A DNA stretch of 64,000 nt from a bacterium (GTDB taxonomy: Bacteria; Methylomirabilota; Methylomirabilia; Methylomirabilales; 2-02-FULL-66-22), in assembly GCA_029580855.1 (NCBI GenBank), contig JAKPQH010000055.1, positions 1 through 64,000 on the forward strand. Direction: 5' to 3'. A program made the position numbers and the translations under genes. Positions 52,906 to 60,882 of this stretch are shown piece by piece. Position 1 is the stretch's first letter. Each line of letters begins with the position of its first letter. The notes under the pieces were generated by a model that saw only the letters and a program-made list of their open reading frames with translations, ran no database searches and was not told the DNA's origin.

Positions 52906-53322
52906 ATGGCCGATTTCACAAAGATCGGGGCGCTGATCCTGTGCGGCGATCGGCTTCTCCTCTGCCGGAAACGTCGGGACACGTCGAAGCTGATCTTTCC
53001 GGGTGGGCGCATCGAGGCCGGTGAAACCGACCTGGAGTGTCTGGCGCGCGAACTCCGTGAAGAGCTCGGCTCGGTCGCTCTCGCCAACGCGGAGTACGTG
53101 GGCACCTATGAAGATCGGGCGGCCCTCGACGATCCGGCCGCGGTGAAGACGCTCCGCATCGTGCTCTATCGCGGCGACCTGGTCGGCACGCCCACGCCGG
53201 GTTCGGAGATCGTCGAGGTCGTCTGGTTCGGCCCCGATTCCGACGTGGCCGAGCTCTCGCCTGTCCTGGTCAGGCGGGATCCTGCCGGACCTGTTGTTGC
53301 GCGGCATCCTGACGTGGGGTGA
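52906..53322 (+). CDS. Nudix hydrolase with probable C-terminal frameshift
   Basis: 138 residues as read from ATG 52906, with GAGG upstream. Nudix box GGRIEAGETDLECLARELREE near residues 40-60 with EELGS. The read C-terminus (LVRRDPAGPVVARHPDVG) looks wrong. Removing one G from the GGG at about 53276-53278 gives RRILPDLLLRGILTWGERW, which looks like a real helix and ends at a TGA near 53369. So either the gene is frameshifted in the cell or the sequence has a one-base error. Coordinates are of the ORF as read. Confidence 0.8.
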   Translation: MADFTKIGALILCGDRLLLCRKRRDTSKLIFPGGRIEAGETDLECLARELREELGSVALANAEYVGTYEDRAALDDPAAVKTLRIVLYRGDLVGTPTPGSEIVEVVWFGPDSDVAELSPVLVRRDPAGPVVARHPDVG

Positions 53323-53325
53323 GCG

Positions 53326-53514
53326 ATGGGCTCCGGAGCCGCCCCGGGGCCACCGGTGACCGCCGGAGGCCGCGACGCGCGCGGACTCCTCGGCCCCTGG
53401 GCGGACGCCGTCGCTCCCATCGAGGAGCCGCTCTTCCTCGTGGATGACGATGGAGTCCGTCTCCGGCTCCATCCCGATTGCTCGCGGTGCGAGACGGAGA
53501 TCTACTTGGAATGA
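53326..53514 (+). CDS. Small hypothetical protein (62 residues)
   Basis: ORF from ATG 53326 to TGA 53514. The first half is low-complexity, but the second half LLGPWADAVAPIEEPLFLVD and LRLHPDCSRCETEIYLE is protein-like and ends in a CxxC. It overlaps the frameshift-corrected end of the Nudix gene, so the two may be one reading unit or the start may be internal. No family recognised. Confidence 0.4.
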   Translation: MGSGAAPGPPVTAGGRDARGLLGPWADAVAPIEEPLFLVDDDGVRLRLHPDCSRCETEIYLE

Positions 53515-53821
53515 CCCGCACCCCTGAAAACCGGTGCGCCGAGGGACCTGGTCGCGGGAAAACGGTGTCGGCCGCGCGGCGAACCGCGCGGTGGAGGGCG
53601 AAGTTGAGCGCGGATCGGTGGGGCAGCGGACCGGCTGTCCGTTGCGGCCGGGTCTGGGTGAGCGGTCGTGTAAATTCCGACGGCAAGGACACCGCCGGAA
53701 TCGCTCCAGGCGATGTCTCGAACCCCGGTATCCCCCCGTCAGGCGAAGCCCTTGCAGGCCGAAGTGTGGATTCCGCCGGTCCGGCGGCGGCGTCGAGCGC
53801 CGAACGCGCCGGACACGCTAC
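53515..53821. other. Intergenic region
   Basis: About 300 bases between the small ORF and the RRM gene. The only visible structure is an imperfect hairpin around 53676-53701 (TTCCGACGGC with CCGCCGGAA). I see no gene. Confidence 0.4.
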
Positions 53822-54364
53822 TCACTCCTCTTCTTCGTTCTCCGCCGTGGCGCGCGCCCAGAACGGAACATCGTCTTCTTCATGGCCGTCATTGAAGTCG
53901 TCCGTGTCCGCAGAGACGAACTGGCCCCTGACGCGCTCCTTCAGGGGCCCCTTGGGGGCTCGTTCGCTTTTCGGGCCGCGCCCTTTCGTCTTGCGCGCGC
54001 CCCGCGGAGGCGCATCCGGGCCAAAGACCCGTTTGGGCTGCGCGGGTCCCGTGGGGCTCGGCTCGCCCGACCAGCTTGGACGGGCGGGCGCACTGGGTCT
54101 GGGGCCGGGCCCCTCCTCGCGGGGCCGGGCCTCGTTGATCACGAGCGGTCTGCCCTTGAACGGCTGCTGGTGGAAGCGGCGGATCGCCTCCTCGGCCTGG
54201 GCGGCTTCAGCGAACTCGACAAAGGCGAACCCTCTGGGTCTGCCGGTCTCACGATCGGTGGGAAGGCGCACGGACACCACCGTGCCGGCCGGCGACAGAA
54301 ACTCCCGCACCTCCGCTTCCGTCACATCATAGGTGAGGTTCCCTACGAAAAGCCGAACCGACAT
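53822..54364 (-). CDS. RRM RNA-binding protein with low-complexity tail
   Basis: 180 residues from ATG 54364, with AAAGGAGG upstream. One RRM: RNP2 LFVGNL at residues 5-10 and RNP1 RGFAFVEF at 44-51. Residues about 85-180 are disordered, first basic/Pro-rich, ending in an acidic tail (DDFNDGHEEDD). Resembles cyanobacterial Rbp and similar cold-responsive proteins. It has a near-consensus promoter about 200 bases upstream and an intrinsic terminator inside its leader, so it is probably attenuated. Confidence 0.92.
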   Translation of the reverse strand: MSVRLFVGNLTYDVTEAEVREFLSPAGTVVSVRLPTDRETGRPRGFAFVEFAEAAQAEEAIRRFHQQPFKGRPLVINEARPREEGPGPRPSAPARPSWSGEPSPTGPAQPKRVFGPDAPPRGARKTKGRGPKSERAPKGPLKERVRGQFVSADTDDFNDGHEEDDVPFWARATAENEEEE

Positions 54365-54484
54365 CGATCCTCCTTTCACGAAAGATGTTGCGTGCCGGGG
54401 CTCGTCCTTAGCTCGACACCGACCCGTGCCGGCCGAACGGCGCCGGAGAACCACGAATTCCTCTCTCCCCGGCTGTCGCCCGCG

Positions 54485-54516
54485 AAACACAAAAGGACCC
54501 ACGCCCTGGCGGGTCC
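54485..54516 (-). terminator. Leader terminator/attenuator of the RRM gene
   Basis: Minus strand GGACCC (54516-54511), 10-base loop and GGGTCC (54500-54495), followed by TTTTGTGTTT. It lies between the promoter and the start codon, about 130 bases before the coding region, so read-through must be controlled. Confidence 0.65.
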
Positions 54517-54567
54517 CTCGCAGCGCCCTCCCGAAAAAGCATCCGCAACGGTTATCGAACGGACAAA

Positions 54568-54596
54568 ACTATCCCAGAGTTGGTTTTCCCTGTCAA
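54568..54596 (-). promoter_or_regulatory. Near-consensus promoter of the RRM gene
   Basis: Minus strand TTGACA (54596-54591), 17-base spacer and GATAGT (54573-54568). The predicted leader is about 200 bases long. Confidence 0.65.
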
Positions 54597-54790
54597 TCGC
54601 TTTCACCGAGCCCACGGGTCGGCCAGAGCCATCGCGCGCTTTAGGTTCCAATATGGAACCGCAGACCACGCCCATGAACCTTCGTCTTGCGATCCTCACC
54701 GACACAGAACAGCGCGGTGCGCGATGGCTCACGGGCCGGGTAGAATTCTAGACGGAAAGCGTCGCTTCGGCCGACCCAGGCGACATGGGC

Positions 54791-54819
54791 TTGCGCAACC
54801 GGCACAGATAGGCTACGCT
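54791..54819 (+). promoter_or_regulatory. Promoter candidate for the MBL gene
   Basis: TTGCGC (54791-54796), 17-base spacer and TACGCT (54814-54819). A 6-bp hairpin CCCCCG/CGGGGG follows at 54821-54840. Confidence 0.35.
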
Positions 54820-54888
54820 TCCCCCGTTCTTGATCGGGGGCCTCTCGTCGCGAGAAGCCGGACCGGTTCACGCGCGGGAGGCTTTCTC

Positions 54889-54912
54889 ATGTACCGGAAC
54901 CGCCAGCCATGA
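54889..54912 (+). CDS. Seven-codon upstream ORF coupled to the MBL gene
   Basis: ATG 54889 (GGGAGG upstream) encodes MYRNRQP and ends in a TGA that overlaps the MBL start as ATGA (54909-54912). The MBL start itself has no Shine-Dalgarno, so ribosomes probably reinitiate from this uORF. Confidence 0.45.
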   Translation: MYRNRQP

Positions 54913-55871
54913 TCGCAGAAGTTTTTCCCGACATCTACCGGATCGAGGTCCCCCTCCCCAGAAACCCTTTGAGGGCCATCAATTCTTATGTGGTCCGCGG
55001 TCCGGACCGATGGCTGATGATCGATACCGGGATGAACCGGCCTGAAAGCCTCGAGGCCGTGCGGGCCGGGATCAGGGAGCTTGCCGTCGACCTCGACCGC
55101 ACGGATTTCTTTATCACGCACGGTCACTCCGATCACGTGGGCCTCGTCTCGGAACTCCAGATCGGGTCGTCCCATGTCTTCCTCCACGCGGCGGATGCGG
55201 CCGTCGTCCTCGACCCTCACCTCTGGTCCAACCTGGCGAGGTCCGCGCATAGCCACGGCTTTCCCGACGCCGACACCGCCGTGGGAAAACATCCCGGGAA
55301 GAAATACCTCTTCGAGGGGCGGCCGAATTTCAGTTGCCTCCGGGAGGGGGACGCGGTTTCCGTCGGGCGGTACCGCTTCCGCTGCGTCGAGACGCCGGGC
55401 CATACCCCCGGACATCTGTGCCTGTACGAGCCGAAGGCGAAGATCTTTTTTTCCGGAGACCACATCCTCGACAGCATCACCCCCAACATCTCCGGCTGGG
55501 CCCAGGAGAACGAAGACCCGCTCGGAGACTTCCTGGCCAGCCTGGACAGGGTGGCCGCCTACGACATCCGGCTTGTTCTGCCCGGCCACCGGAATCCCAT
55601 CCCGGACCATCGGCGGAGGATTGAGGAACTGAAGGCCCACCACCGCGTCCGCACCCGGGAAGTTGTGGGTATCCTGAGGCGTGGCGCGCAGACCGCCTAC
55701 CGGGTCGCGGCGCAAATGCAGTGGGATTTGAGCTATTCGCGCTGGGAGGACTTCCCCGTCCCGCAGCAGTGGTTTGCCACCGGCGAGGCGCTGGCGCACC
55801 TGTTGTACCTGGAAAAAAGGGGAGAGATCGTCAGGACGTGGAGCGACGGAAAGGCGTCGTTCTCGATATAG
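54909..55871 (+). CDS. MBL-fold hydrolase (glyoxalase II/LACTB2-like)
   Basis: 320 residues from ATG 54909. Zinc motif THGHSDHVG with His 71, His 73, Asp 75 and His 76, later ETPGHTPGHLCLYEP near 163 and GDHIL near 186, and PGHRNPI near 226. The C-terminal 90 residues contain a winged-helix-like domain, as in LACTB2. Substrate could be a thioester, lactone or RNA. Monocistronic with its own promoter. Confidence 0.88.
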   Translation: MIAEVFPDIYRIEVPLPRNPLRAINSYVVRGPDRWLMIDTGMNRPESLEAVRAGIRELAVDLDRTDFFITHGHSDHVGLVSELQIGSSHVFLHAADAAVVLDPHLWSNLARSAHSHGFPDADTAVGKHPGKKYLFEGRPNFSCLREGDAVSVGRYRFRCVETPGHTPGHLCLYEPKAKIFFSGDHILDSITPNISGWAQENEDPLGDFLASLDRVAAYDIRLVLPGHRNPIPDHRRRIEELKAHHRVRTREVVGILRRGAQTAYRVAAQMQWDLSYSRWEDFPVPQQWFATGEALAHLLYLEKRGEIVRTWSDGKASFSI

Positions 55872-55942
55872 CCGCGTCGTGCCCGTCGGGACGCGCTTCT
55901 CGGCTCCCCGCCGCCACTTGGTTCCTCCGGCCCGCCGGCGCG

Positions 55943-56506
55943 TCACTTCGTCAAGGCGCGCCCTGCGTCCCACGCCTTGCCGGCCTGACCGCCGATCTTC
56001 CAGTACACGTTGTCGGGCATCGTAAGGGTGAAGGGCGCCATCTTGGCGATATCCGGGGCGCCTCTTGTCAGGCAGGTTTCCTCCGCGTAGGCCTCCGCAA
56101 TTTCTCCGATAAAGAGATCGTTGGATGGCAGCTCGACGATGTTGACGAGCGTGCAGGAGAACGCCAGCGGACATTCCTGGATCATGGGGGCGTGCTGCAG
56201 GTCGCCATGGAAGAGCGTGAAGATCCGGGACTTGTCCCTATCCCGCCCCGAGACCAGGCCGCAGTAATCGGTCTGCGGGAGCAGATCAAGGCTGGGGAAG
56301 TTCACGCTGAACTCTTTGTGCTCGCGGATTCCCATGCTCGTGAAGTGGTCCTTGCTCAGCGAGATCGCCACCATCGGCGGCTGGTAGTTCACGCGCGTGA
56401 TCCAGCCGATGGCCAGGAAGTTCGGCTTCCCGCCCGTCATCGCGCCCGCCAGCACCACGGGCATCGGGTAGATGGAGACGTTGCGATCGATTTTTGTTTT
56501 CGCCAT
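55943..56506 (-). CDS. Flavin reductase-like FMN-binding protein
   Basis: 187 residues from ATG 56506, with GGGAGG upstream. Matches the flavin_reduct/NADH:FMN oxidoreductase fold, with ITRVNYQPPMVAISLSK and KEFSVNFPS, LPQTDYCGLVSGRD and SRIFTLF. It lacks the usual His-containing nucleotide motif, so it may be an FMN-binding oxidoreductase of the DIM6/NTAB type. It ends the long minus-strand operon after AsmA. May supply reduced flavin to an oxygenase elsewhere. Confidence 0.85.
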   Translation of the reverse strand: MAKTKIDRNVSIYPMPVVLAGAMTGGKPNFLAIGWITRVNYQPPMVAISLSKDHFTSMGIREHKEFSVNFPSLDLLPQTDYCGLVSGRDRDKSRIFTLFHGDLQHAPMIQECPLAFSCTLVNIVELPSNDLFIGEIAEAYAEETCLTRGAPDIAKMAPFTLTMPDNVYWKIGGQAGKAWDAGRALTK

Positions 56507-56548
56507 GACCAACCTCCCCAGGGCGCAAGGACGTGCCCGGTGCGCCGC

Positions 56549-58537
56549 CTATTTGCCGGTCAATCCCTTGAAGAGGCTCTTGATGCCGTCGTCCTTGGGC
56601 TTGGGCAACCCCTCGGGAATCTTGAGCGGACTCGGGATCCCGGGGAGCACGCCTTCCCTCAACCCCTTGCCCAGCATCCCTTTGAGGTCCGGCTGAAAAC
56701 TCGGCGCGCTGAACGTCCCCTTGACGAGGACCGGAACCATGATCCCGCCGCGCTCCTTGACATCGCCCTGACCTTTCAGGGTCCCGACGACCTTGGGCTC
56801 CACCCGAAGATCGAGCGACTCATCGACAAGATTCGCTTTCCCTGCGGCCAGGACCCGGAGCAGCGGCGAGGCCAGGCTCGTCCCCGGCGTGTTGACGACG
56901 CCGTCGGTGATCGTAAACGGCGCGTTGAGCTCCGAGAAGTCGGTACGCGGCTTCTCGGCGCTTGGCTGGGTCGATCCGAACGCGGATGTCACGTTCCGGA
57001 CCATCCCTGCCAGGTCGATCCCCTTGATGGCGCCATTCGAAAAGACGGCGTGCCCCTTGCCGTTCAGGCTCCGCTTGATCCGATCCGGGGTATCGCCGGC
57101 CGTACTGATGGCGGCCTCGACGTTCACCGTCCCCTCCAGAAAATCTTTCTTCAGATAGTCCTGGAGCAACGGTCCCGCCTGGACACTCTTGACCTGGAGG
57201 GCGAGGTTGCCCCTGGGGACATCCTGGCGCGCATCCAGAGCCGCATTGGCCGCGAGGGTCCCCTGGTAGAGGTTCGCCAGGAGCGGATCAATCCGAATGA
57301 GGCCGTTGTGCGCCGTCGTCTTGAGATCGATGTCCTGAATCTTCACCCCCCTGGCCGTCAGCGCGCCCACGTGGGCCTTGCCGTCCAGCACCAGCGTGCG
57401 CAGGGGAAGATAGTCTGTTTTCCCCGGCGCGGCCGGCTGGTCTTGCTTGGCGTCCGTGGCGCCCTTCTCCGGAGGCGGCGGCAGATAGCGGTCCAGGTTG
57501 ATCTTGTCCAGGTTCAGGTCGAAGCTCAGGTCCGGTTTGGCAAAGTCCTTGGCCGTCGCCGAAAATGCCAGCTTCGACTCGTCGAGGTCGAGGACACCGT
57601 CGGACAGCCGCACCTGCTGCGTGCTCCCTTGGATCTTGCTTCTGACGCCAACGCGATTCAAGGCGTCGGGATCGGCCGTCGCCACCGGGAACGGCGCCTT
57701 GAGGGACGCGAAGACCTTTCGAGGCGAAAACGGATCCACCGCAAGCGCCAGTTCGAATTGCGGACCGGTCATCGCATCCTGGACCTGTCCCTTGAGATTC
57801 ACGCTGACTTCGTTGAATGCCTTGACCGAGATGTCTACGGGGATCTTCCCTTTTCCCGGTTCCGGGCCCACGGGCCCGATTTGACCCTCGACGGATACTG
57901 GCATCGCTTCCATGACCGCGGAAAACGCGAGACGGATGGGGCGATCCAAAGACACGTCCTTCAGTTCGAGGTTCAAGTCGGTGACCTCGCGCCGTGCGCC
58001 GGACGACTGGTCGACGTAGACGACGGAGCCGTTTCGTACGGCGAACTCGCCGACGGCGAGGCTCTTCAAGGGAAGACCGCGCATCGGCTCTTTCGACGCA
58101 GGCGGCGGACCGGCTTGCGGAGCGGTCTTCTCCTGCGGAGCGCCCCACCCCTCCCAGTTCCCGTGACCGGCCTTGTTTTTTTCGAGGACGATCTTCGGCC
58201 CATCGATCACGAAGCGCTGCACCTGAATATCCTTCGACAGCAAGGGCAGGAGCTTCAGGCGAACGTCGAAGGACTTCACGGAGAGAAAATCCTTTTCCGC
58301 GTACCCGGGCGGCGATCCCAGGTGCAGATCCGACAGGGCCACCCCCGCCCAGGGAAAGAGGGACAGCTTGAGCGGGCCCTTGATGGCGAAGGGGCGCCCG
58401 ACGGCGCTGGACACCTGTTTCTCGATCTCGGGCTTGTACTTGTCCACATCGACGAAAAGGGGGATGAGAAGCAGTGCGGCAATCAGCAGCACCACGAGGC
58501 TTCCCCCGACGATCAGAAGCCACTTCAGGGCCTTCAT
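56549..58537 (-). CDS. AsmA family protein
   Basis: 662 residues from ATG 58537. An N-terminal membrane anchor (LLIVGGSLVVLLIAALLLIP) is followed by an AsmA-type repeat barrel: VDVDKYKPEIEKQVSSAVGR near 30-50 and two further blocks of long beta strands, ending in PEGLPKPKDDGIKSLFKGLTG. AsmA-like proteins bridge the periplasm and move phospholipids to the outer membrane. It lies between flavin reductase and the CMD gene in the same strand. Confidence 0.9.
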   Translation of the reverse strand: MKALKWLLIVGGSLVVLLIAALLLIPLFVDVDKYKPEIEKQVSSAVGRPFAIKGPLKLSLFPWAGVALSDLHLGSPPGYAEKDFLSVKSFDVRLKLLPLLSKDIQVQRFVIDGPKIVLEKNKAGHGNWEGWGAPQEKTAPQAGPPPASKEPMRGLPLKSLAVGEFAVRNGSVVYVDQSSGARREVTDLNLELKDVSLDRPIRLAFSAVMEAMPVSVEGQIGPVGPEPGKGKIPVDISVKAFNEVSVNLKGQVQDAMTGPQFELALAVDPFSPRKVFASLKAPFPVATADPDALNRVGVRSKIQGSTQQVRLSDGVLDLDESKLAFSATAKDFAKPDLSFDLNLDKINLDRYLPPPPEKGATDAKQDQPAAPGKTDYLPLRTLVLDGKAHVGALTARGVKIQDIDLKTTAHNGLIRIDPLLANLYQGTLAANAALDARQDVPRGNLALQVKSVQAGPLLQDYLKKDFLEGTVNVEAAISTAGDTPDRIKRSLNGKGHAVFSNGAIKGIDLAGMVRNVTSAFGSTQPSAEKPRTDFSELNAPFTITDGVVNTPGTSLASPLLRVLAAGKANLVDESLDLRVEPKVVGTLKGQGDVKERGGIMVPVLVKGTFSAPSFQPDLKGMLGKGLREGVLPGIPSPLKIPEGLPKPKDDGIKSLFKGLTGK

Positions 58538-58579
58538 GATTCGACTCCTCTCGTGTTCGCAGGAGACTCGACCGCCTGA

Positions 58580-58864
58580 TCAGCCCGCCTTTTCGCGGTC
58601 GGTTTTGCCCAGCTCGGCTTTGGCCCGGAGGTTGGACGACTGGATGATCCCCGCATCCACGGCCGCAATGACGTCCACCGCGCAGTCGAGATCGTGGTCG
58701 GAAATCCCGGCTTTCCTCGCGTCCGCAAGGCGTCGCTCCACTCAGTACTGGCAGCCCCGGGCCAAGGCCACGGCCAGCCCCATGAACATTTTTTCCCGCT
58801 CGCTCAGATTGGCGACCGCGTGGGCGTCTCGGTAGAACTTTCTGAAATCCGCCCGTTCGTTCAT
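58580..58864 (-). CDS. CMD/AhpD-like protein with in-frame UGA at CxxC (selenoprotein candidate)
   Basis: 94 residues if the UGA at codon 41 (58744-58742) is read through. The frame goes MNERADFRKFYRDAHAVAN, then LSEREKMFMGLAVALARGCQY, then UGA, then VERRLADARKAGISDHDL and on to a normal TGA stop at 58582-58580. The UGA sits exactly where the second Cys of the CxxC peroxidase motif is expected. The frame is otherwise intact, unlike a decayed gene. In known AhpD/CMD-like selenoproteins Sec replaces one of these two Cys. A possible SECIS lies just downstream. The alternative is a single TGC-to-TGA nonsense change or read error. Confidence 0.65.
58715..58730 (-). promoter_or_regulatory. Candidate bacterial SECIS hairpin
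   Basis: 17 bases after the UGA the minus strand has CCTTGC (58730-58725), a loop GGAC (58724-58721) and GCGAGG (58720-58715). The stem has six pairs including one U-G, and the loop starts with GG as in E. coli fdhF, where the distance is 18 bases. It lies within the coding sequence. Not tested by a folding program. Confidence 0.55.
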
Positions 58865-58912
58865 CGCGCGCTCCGCTTCGGGTTTGTGCATCCCGTCACG
58901 CATCCTTTCGGT

Positions 58913-60052
58913 TCAGTCGCACACCGCGGCCACGACGGCGTTGGAGAAGAGCGCGCGGCGCGGCACCGGACCGTCCACCCAACCGCTCTCGGCCAACCGT
59001 GTGCCGATCATCACACAGACCAGCTCCAGGGCGGGGTCCACCCACAGCATGGCGCCCGACGAGCCCGTATGCCCGAACGTGGCGGGGGAGGTCAGCGCGC
59101 CGGCGTTGTGCGGCGCTTTTTGGCCCTTGACATCCCAGCCGATCCCCCAGCTCGCCGTGCGCCAGCGGGCCACTCCCGACGTGTCCCGAATCGATTCGCT
59201 CAACTGGTTCCGGGTCATCTCGCGAGCGGTCGCCGGTCCGACGATGCGACGGCCCTGGTAATTGCCGCCTTGGAGAAACGCCTGGGCATAGACCGCCAGG
59301 TCCTCCGGCGTGCTGTAGAGTCCGCCCCATGGGATTCCCAGCCGCCGGAAGTACGCCGAGTTGTACCGTTCGTGGTCCGTGGGCAGCTCGCCCGGAAGCC
59401 AGACCCGGGCGATCCGGGCCCAGACCGACTCGGGCGGCCGGAGGTAGCTGTCGCGCATCCCCAAGGGGGCCAGGATCTCCTCCGCCACAAACTCGTGGTA
59501 GCCGCGACCGGTGACCCGGGAAATGATCTCCCCGGCCAGCCCAAAACCGTGGTTGCTGTAAGACCATTGCTGGCCCGGCGGGAAGAGCAGTCGGCCGCGG
59601 CAGTAGGAACGGACGAACGCGTCCAGGCCCCGCTGCTGCCGGCGTATCTCCTCGTCGTCCTCCGCGTACTCGGGCAGGCCGGAGGTGTGCGTGAGAAAGT
59701 GGCGGAGGGTGATGTTCTCCTTGCCCGGCCCGGCGAATTCCGCGAGGAGCCCCCGTACCGGCTCATCGATCGACAGCATGCCGCGCTCCACCAGCTGCAT
59801 GATCGCCGTGGCCGTGATCGGCTTTGTCACCGAGGCGACGGCGAAGAGGGTGTCGGGCCCTATCGGACGCCGCTCGGGCGTGCGGACCGCGTCGCCGAAC
59901 CAGCGCCGGCCGACGACCACCCCCCGTCGGGCGATCAGCGCCGTGGCGCCCGGCAGCGTGCCGTCCTCGACCCATCCGCGCAAGAGGTCGAATGCGCGCT
60001 CCAGTCTCCCGGGATCCATTCCCACGTCTTCCGGTTTTCCACTGGGGAGCAT
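58913..60052 (-). CDS. Serine hydrolase of the class C beta-lactamase/esterase family
   Basis: 379 residues from ATG 60052, with GAGGAGGG upstream. SxxK is SVTK (residues 74-77), YxN is YSNHG (165-167) and HTGSSG near 335 substitutes for KTG. No signal peptide, so it is probably a cytoplasmic esterase (EstB-like) and not a penicillin-binding protein. It is 20 bases after the CnbZ-like gene and shares its operon. May cleave an ester in the catabolic route. Confidence 0.88.
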   Translation of the reverse strand: MLPSGKPEDVGMDPGRLERAFDLLRGWVEDGTLPGATALIARRGVVVGRRWFGDAVRTPERRPIGPDTLFAVASVTKPITATAIMQLVERGMLSIDEPVRGLLAEFAGPGKENITLRHFLTHTSGLPEYAEDDEEIRRQQRGLDAFVRSYCRGRLLFPPGQQWSYSNHGFGLAGEIISRVTGRGYHEFVAEEILAPLGMRDSYLRPPESVWARIARVWLPGELPTDHERYNSAYFRRLGIPWGGLYSTPEDLAVYAQAFLQGGNYQGRRIVGPATAREMTRNQLSESIRDTSGVARWRTASWGIGWDVKGQKAPHNAGALTSPATFGHTGSSGAMLWVDPALELVCVMIGTRLAESGWVDGPVPRRALFSNAVVAAVCD

Positions 60053-60072
60053 GTGTCCCTCCTCGTAGACAC

Positions 60073-60825
60073 TCAGAGGACCAGCTCGCGGGTAACGCCG
60101 CGCACGTCCATCTCGAAATCCAGACCGACCACGGGCGGACGCGCGAAGTGCCACGTGAGGCCGTGCGCCGCCGCGCCGCGTCGGACCATCTCTTCCGCCA
60201 GGATCGGGTGCACGTCGTGTACCGTGTAGAGCTGCGTCCCGGAGACCTGTGGCCAGCCGAAGCCGAGCGCCGTCATGCGCCGCTCCATCTCGCCCAGGAC
60301 GTACCGGGCCTTTTCCCGCAGACCATCCGCCGACGTGTCGCCGGGACGAACGATGCGGTCCCGGTAGCTGTCTCCACCCTCTTGCACCTCGCCGCTGCCG
60401 GCGATGTGAAACGTCGGACCGGCGCCCGGCCGCGCTGGAACCGTGTAGGAAAACGCGTAGACGCTCGGCGTCGCCGGAGGATCGATTTCCGGACAGACAT
60501 TCGAGCGCGCCACGGGATTCCTGCCGTCGCGATAGATGCCCCACCGTTCCAGGGGTTCGACGTATGCGCGGTTGAACGTCACGAAGCCCTCATCCGTGAA
60601 GGGAGCCGGTGAACGCAGCTCACACGCGCACAGCGCGGCAGGCGGCCGCGCGACATCGGCGAGGTGCGCCGCGATCGCGCGGAACCCGTCCGCCAACGGC
60701 ACAAGGCGCCGGAACCGCGCCCGCCGGATCTCGAAGCCCGGCTCGGCCGCCACGCCGGCCGAGTACTGAAACACCCCTTCCACGTACCGGTAACCGCCCG
60801 CGCCAAACGTGATGACCCGGCTCAT
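60073..60825 (-). CDS. CnbZ-like (2-aminomuconate-type deaminase family) protein
   Basis: 250 residues. The pattern MSRVITFGAGGYRYVEGVFQ, GVAAEPGFEIRRARF, YVLGEMERRMTALGFGW and TWHFARPPVV matches, from memory, proteins annotated as 2-amino-5-chloromuconate deaminase CnbZ. Those hydrolytically deaminate ring-cleavage products of aminophenols. If right, this operon takes part in aromatic amine breakdown, but ring-cleavage genes are not in the window. It starts 58 bases after the PrpD-like gene. Confidence 0.6.
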   Translation of the reverse strand: MSRVITFGAGGYRYVEGVFQYSAGVAAEPGFEIRRARFRRLVPLADGFRAIAAHLADVARPPAALCACELRSPAPFTDEGFVTFNRAYVEPLERWGIYRDGRNPVARSNVCPEIDPPATPSVYAFSYTVPARPGAGPTFHIAGSGEVQEGGDSYRDRIVRPGDTSADGLREKARYVLGEMERRMTALGFGWPQVSGTQLYTVHDVHPILAEEMVRRGAAAHGLTWHFARPPVVGLDFEMDVRGVTRELVL

Positions 60826-60882
60826 GCGGTGCTCCTCCGTGCGCGAACGCCGTCCCCGTGCAGGTCGCGGGGCCCGGCGGCG

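Larger units (their letters stand above)
54365..54908. other. Divergent leader region of RRM and MBL genes
   Basis: Contains the RRM promoter and attenuator on the minus strand and the MBL promoter, hairpins and short uORF on the plus strand. No further gene. The forward frame 54580-54912 is not protein-like. Confidence 0.5.

Noticed and set aside
55721-58579. 952-residue plus-strand open frame
   Set aside because: Antisense of AsmA and flavin reductase; no motif or plausible start signal.
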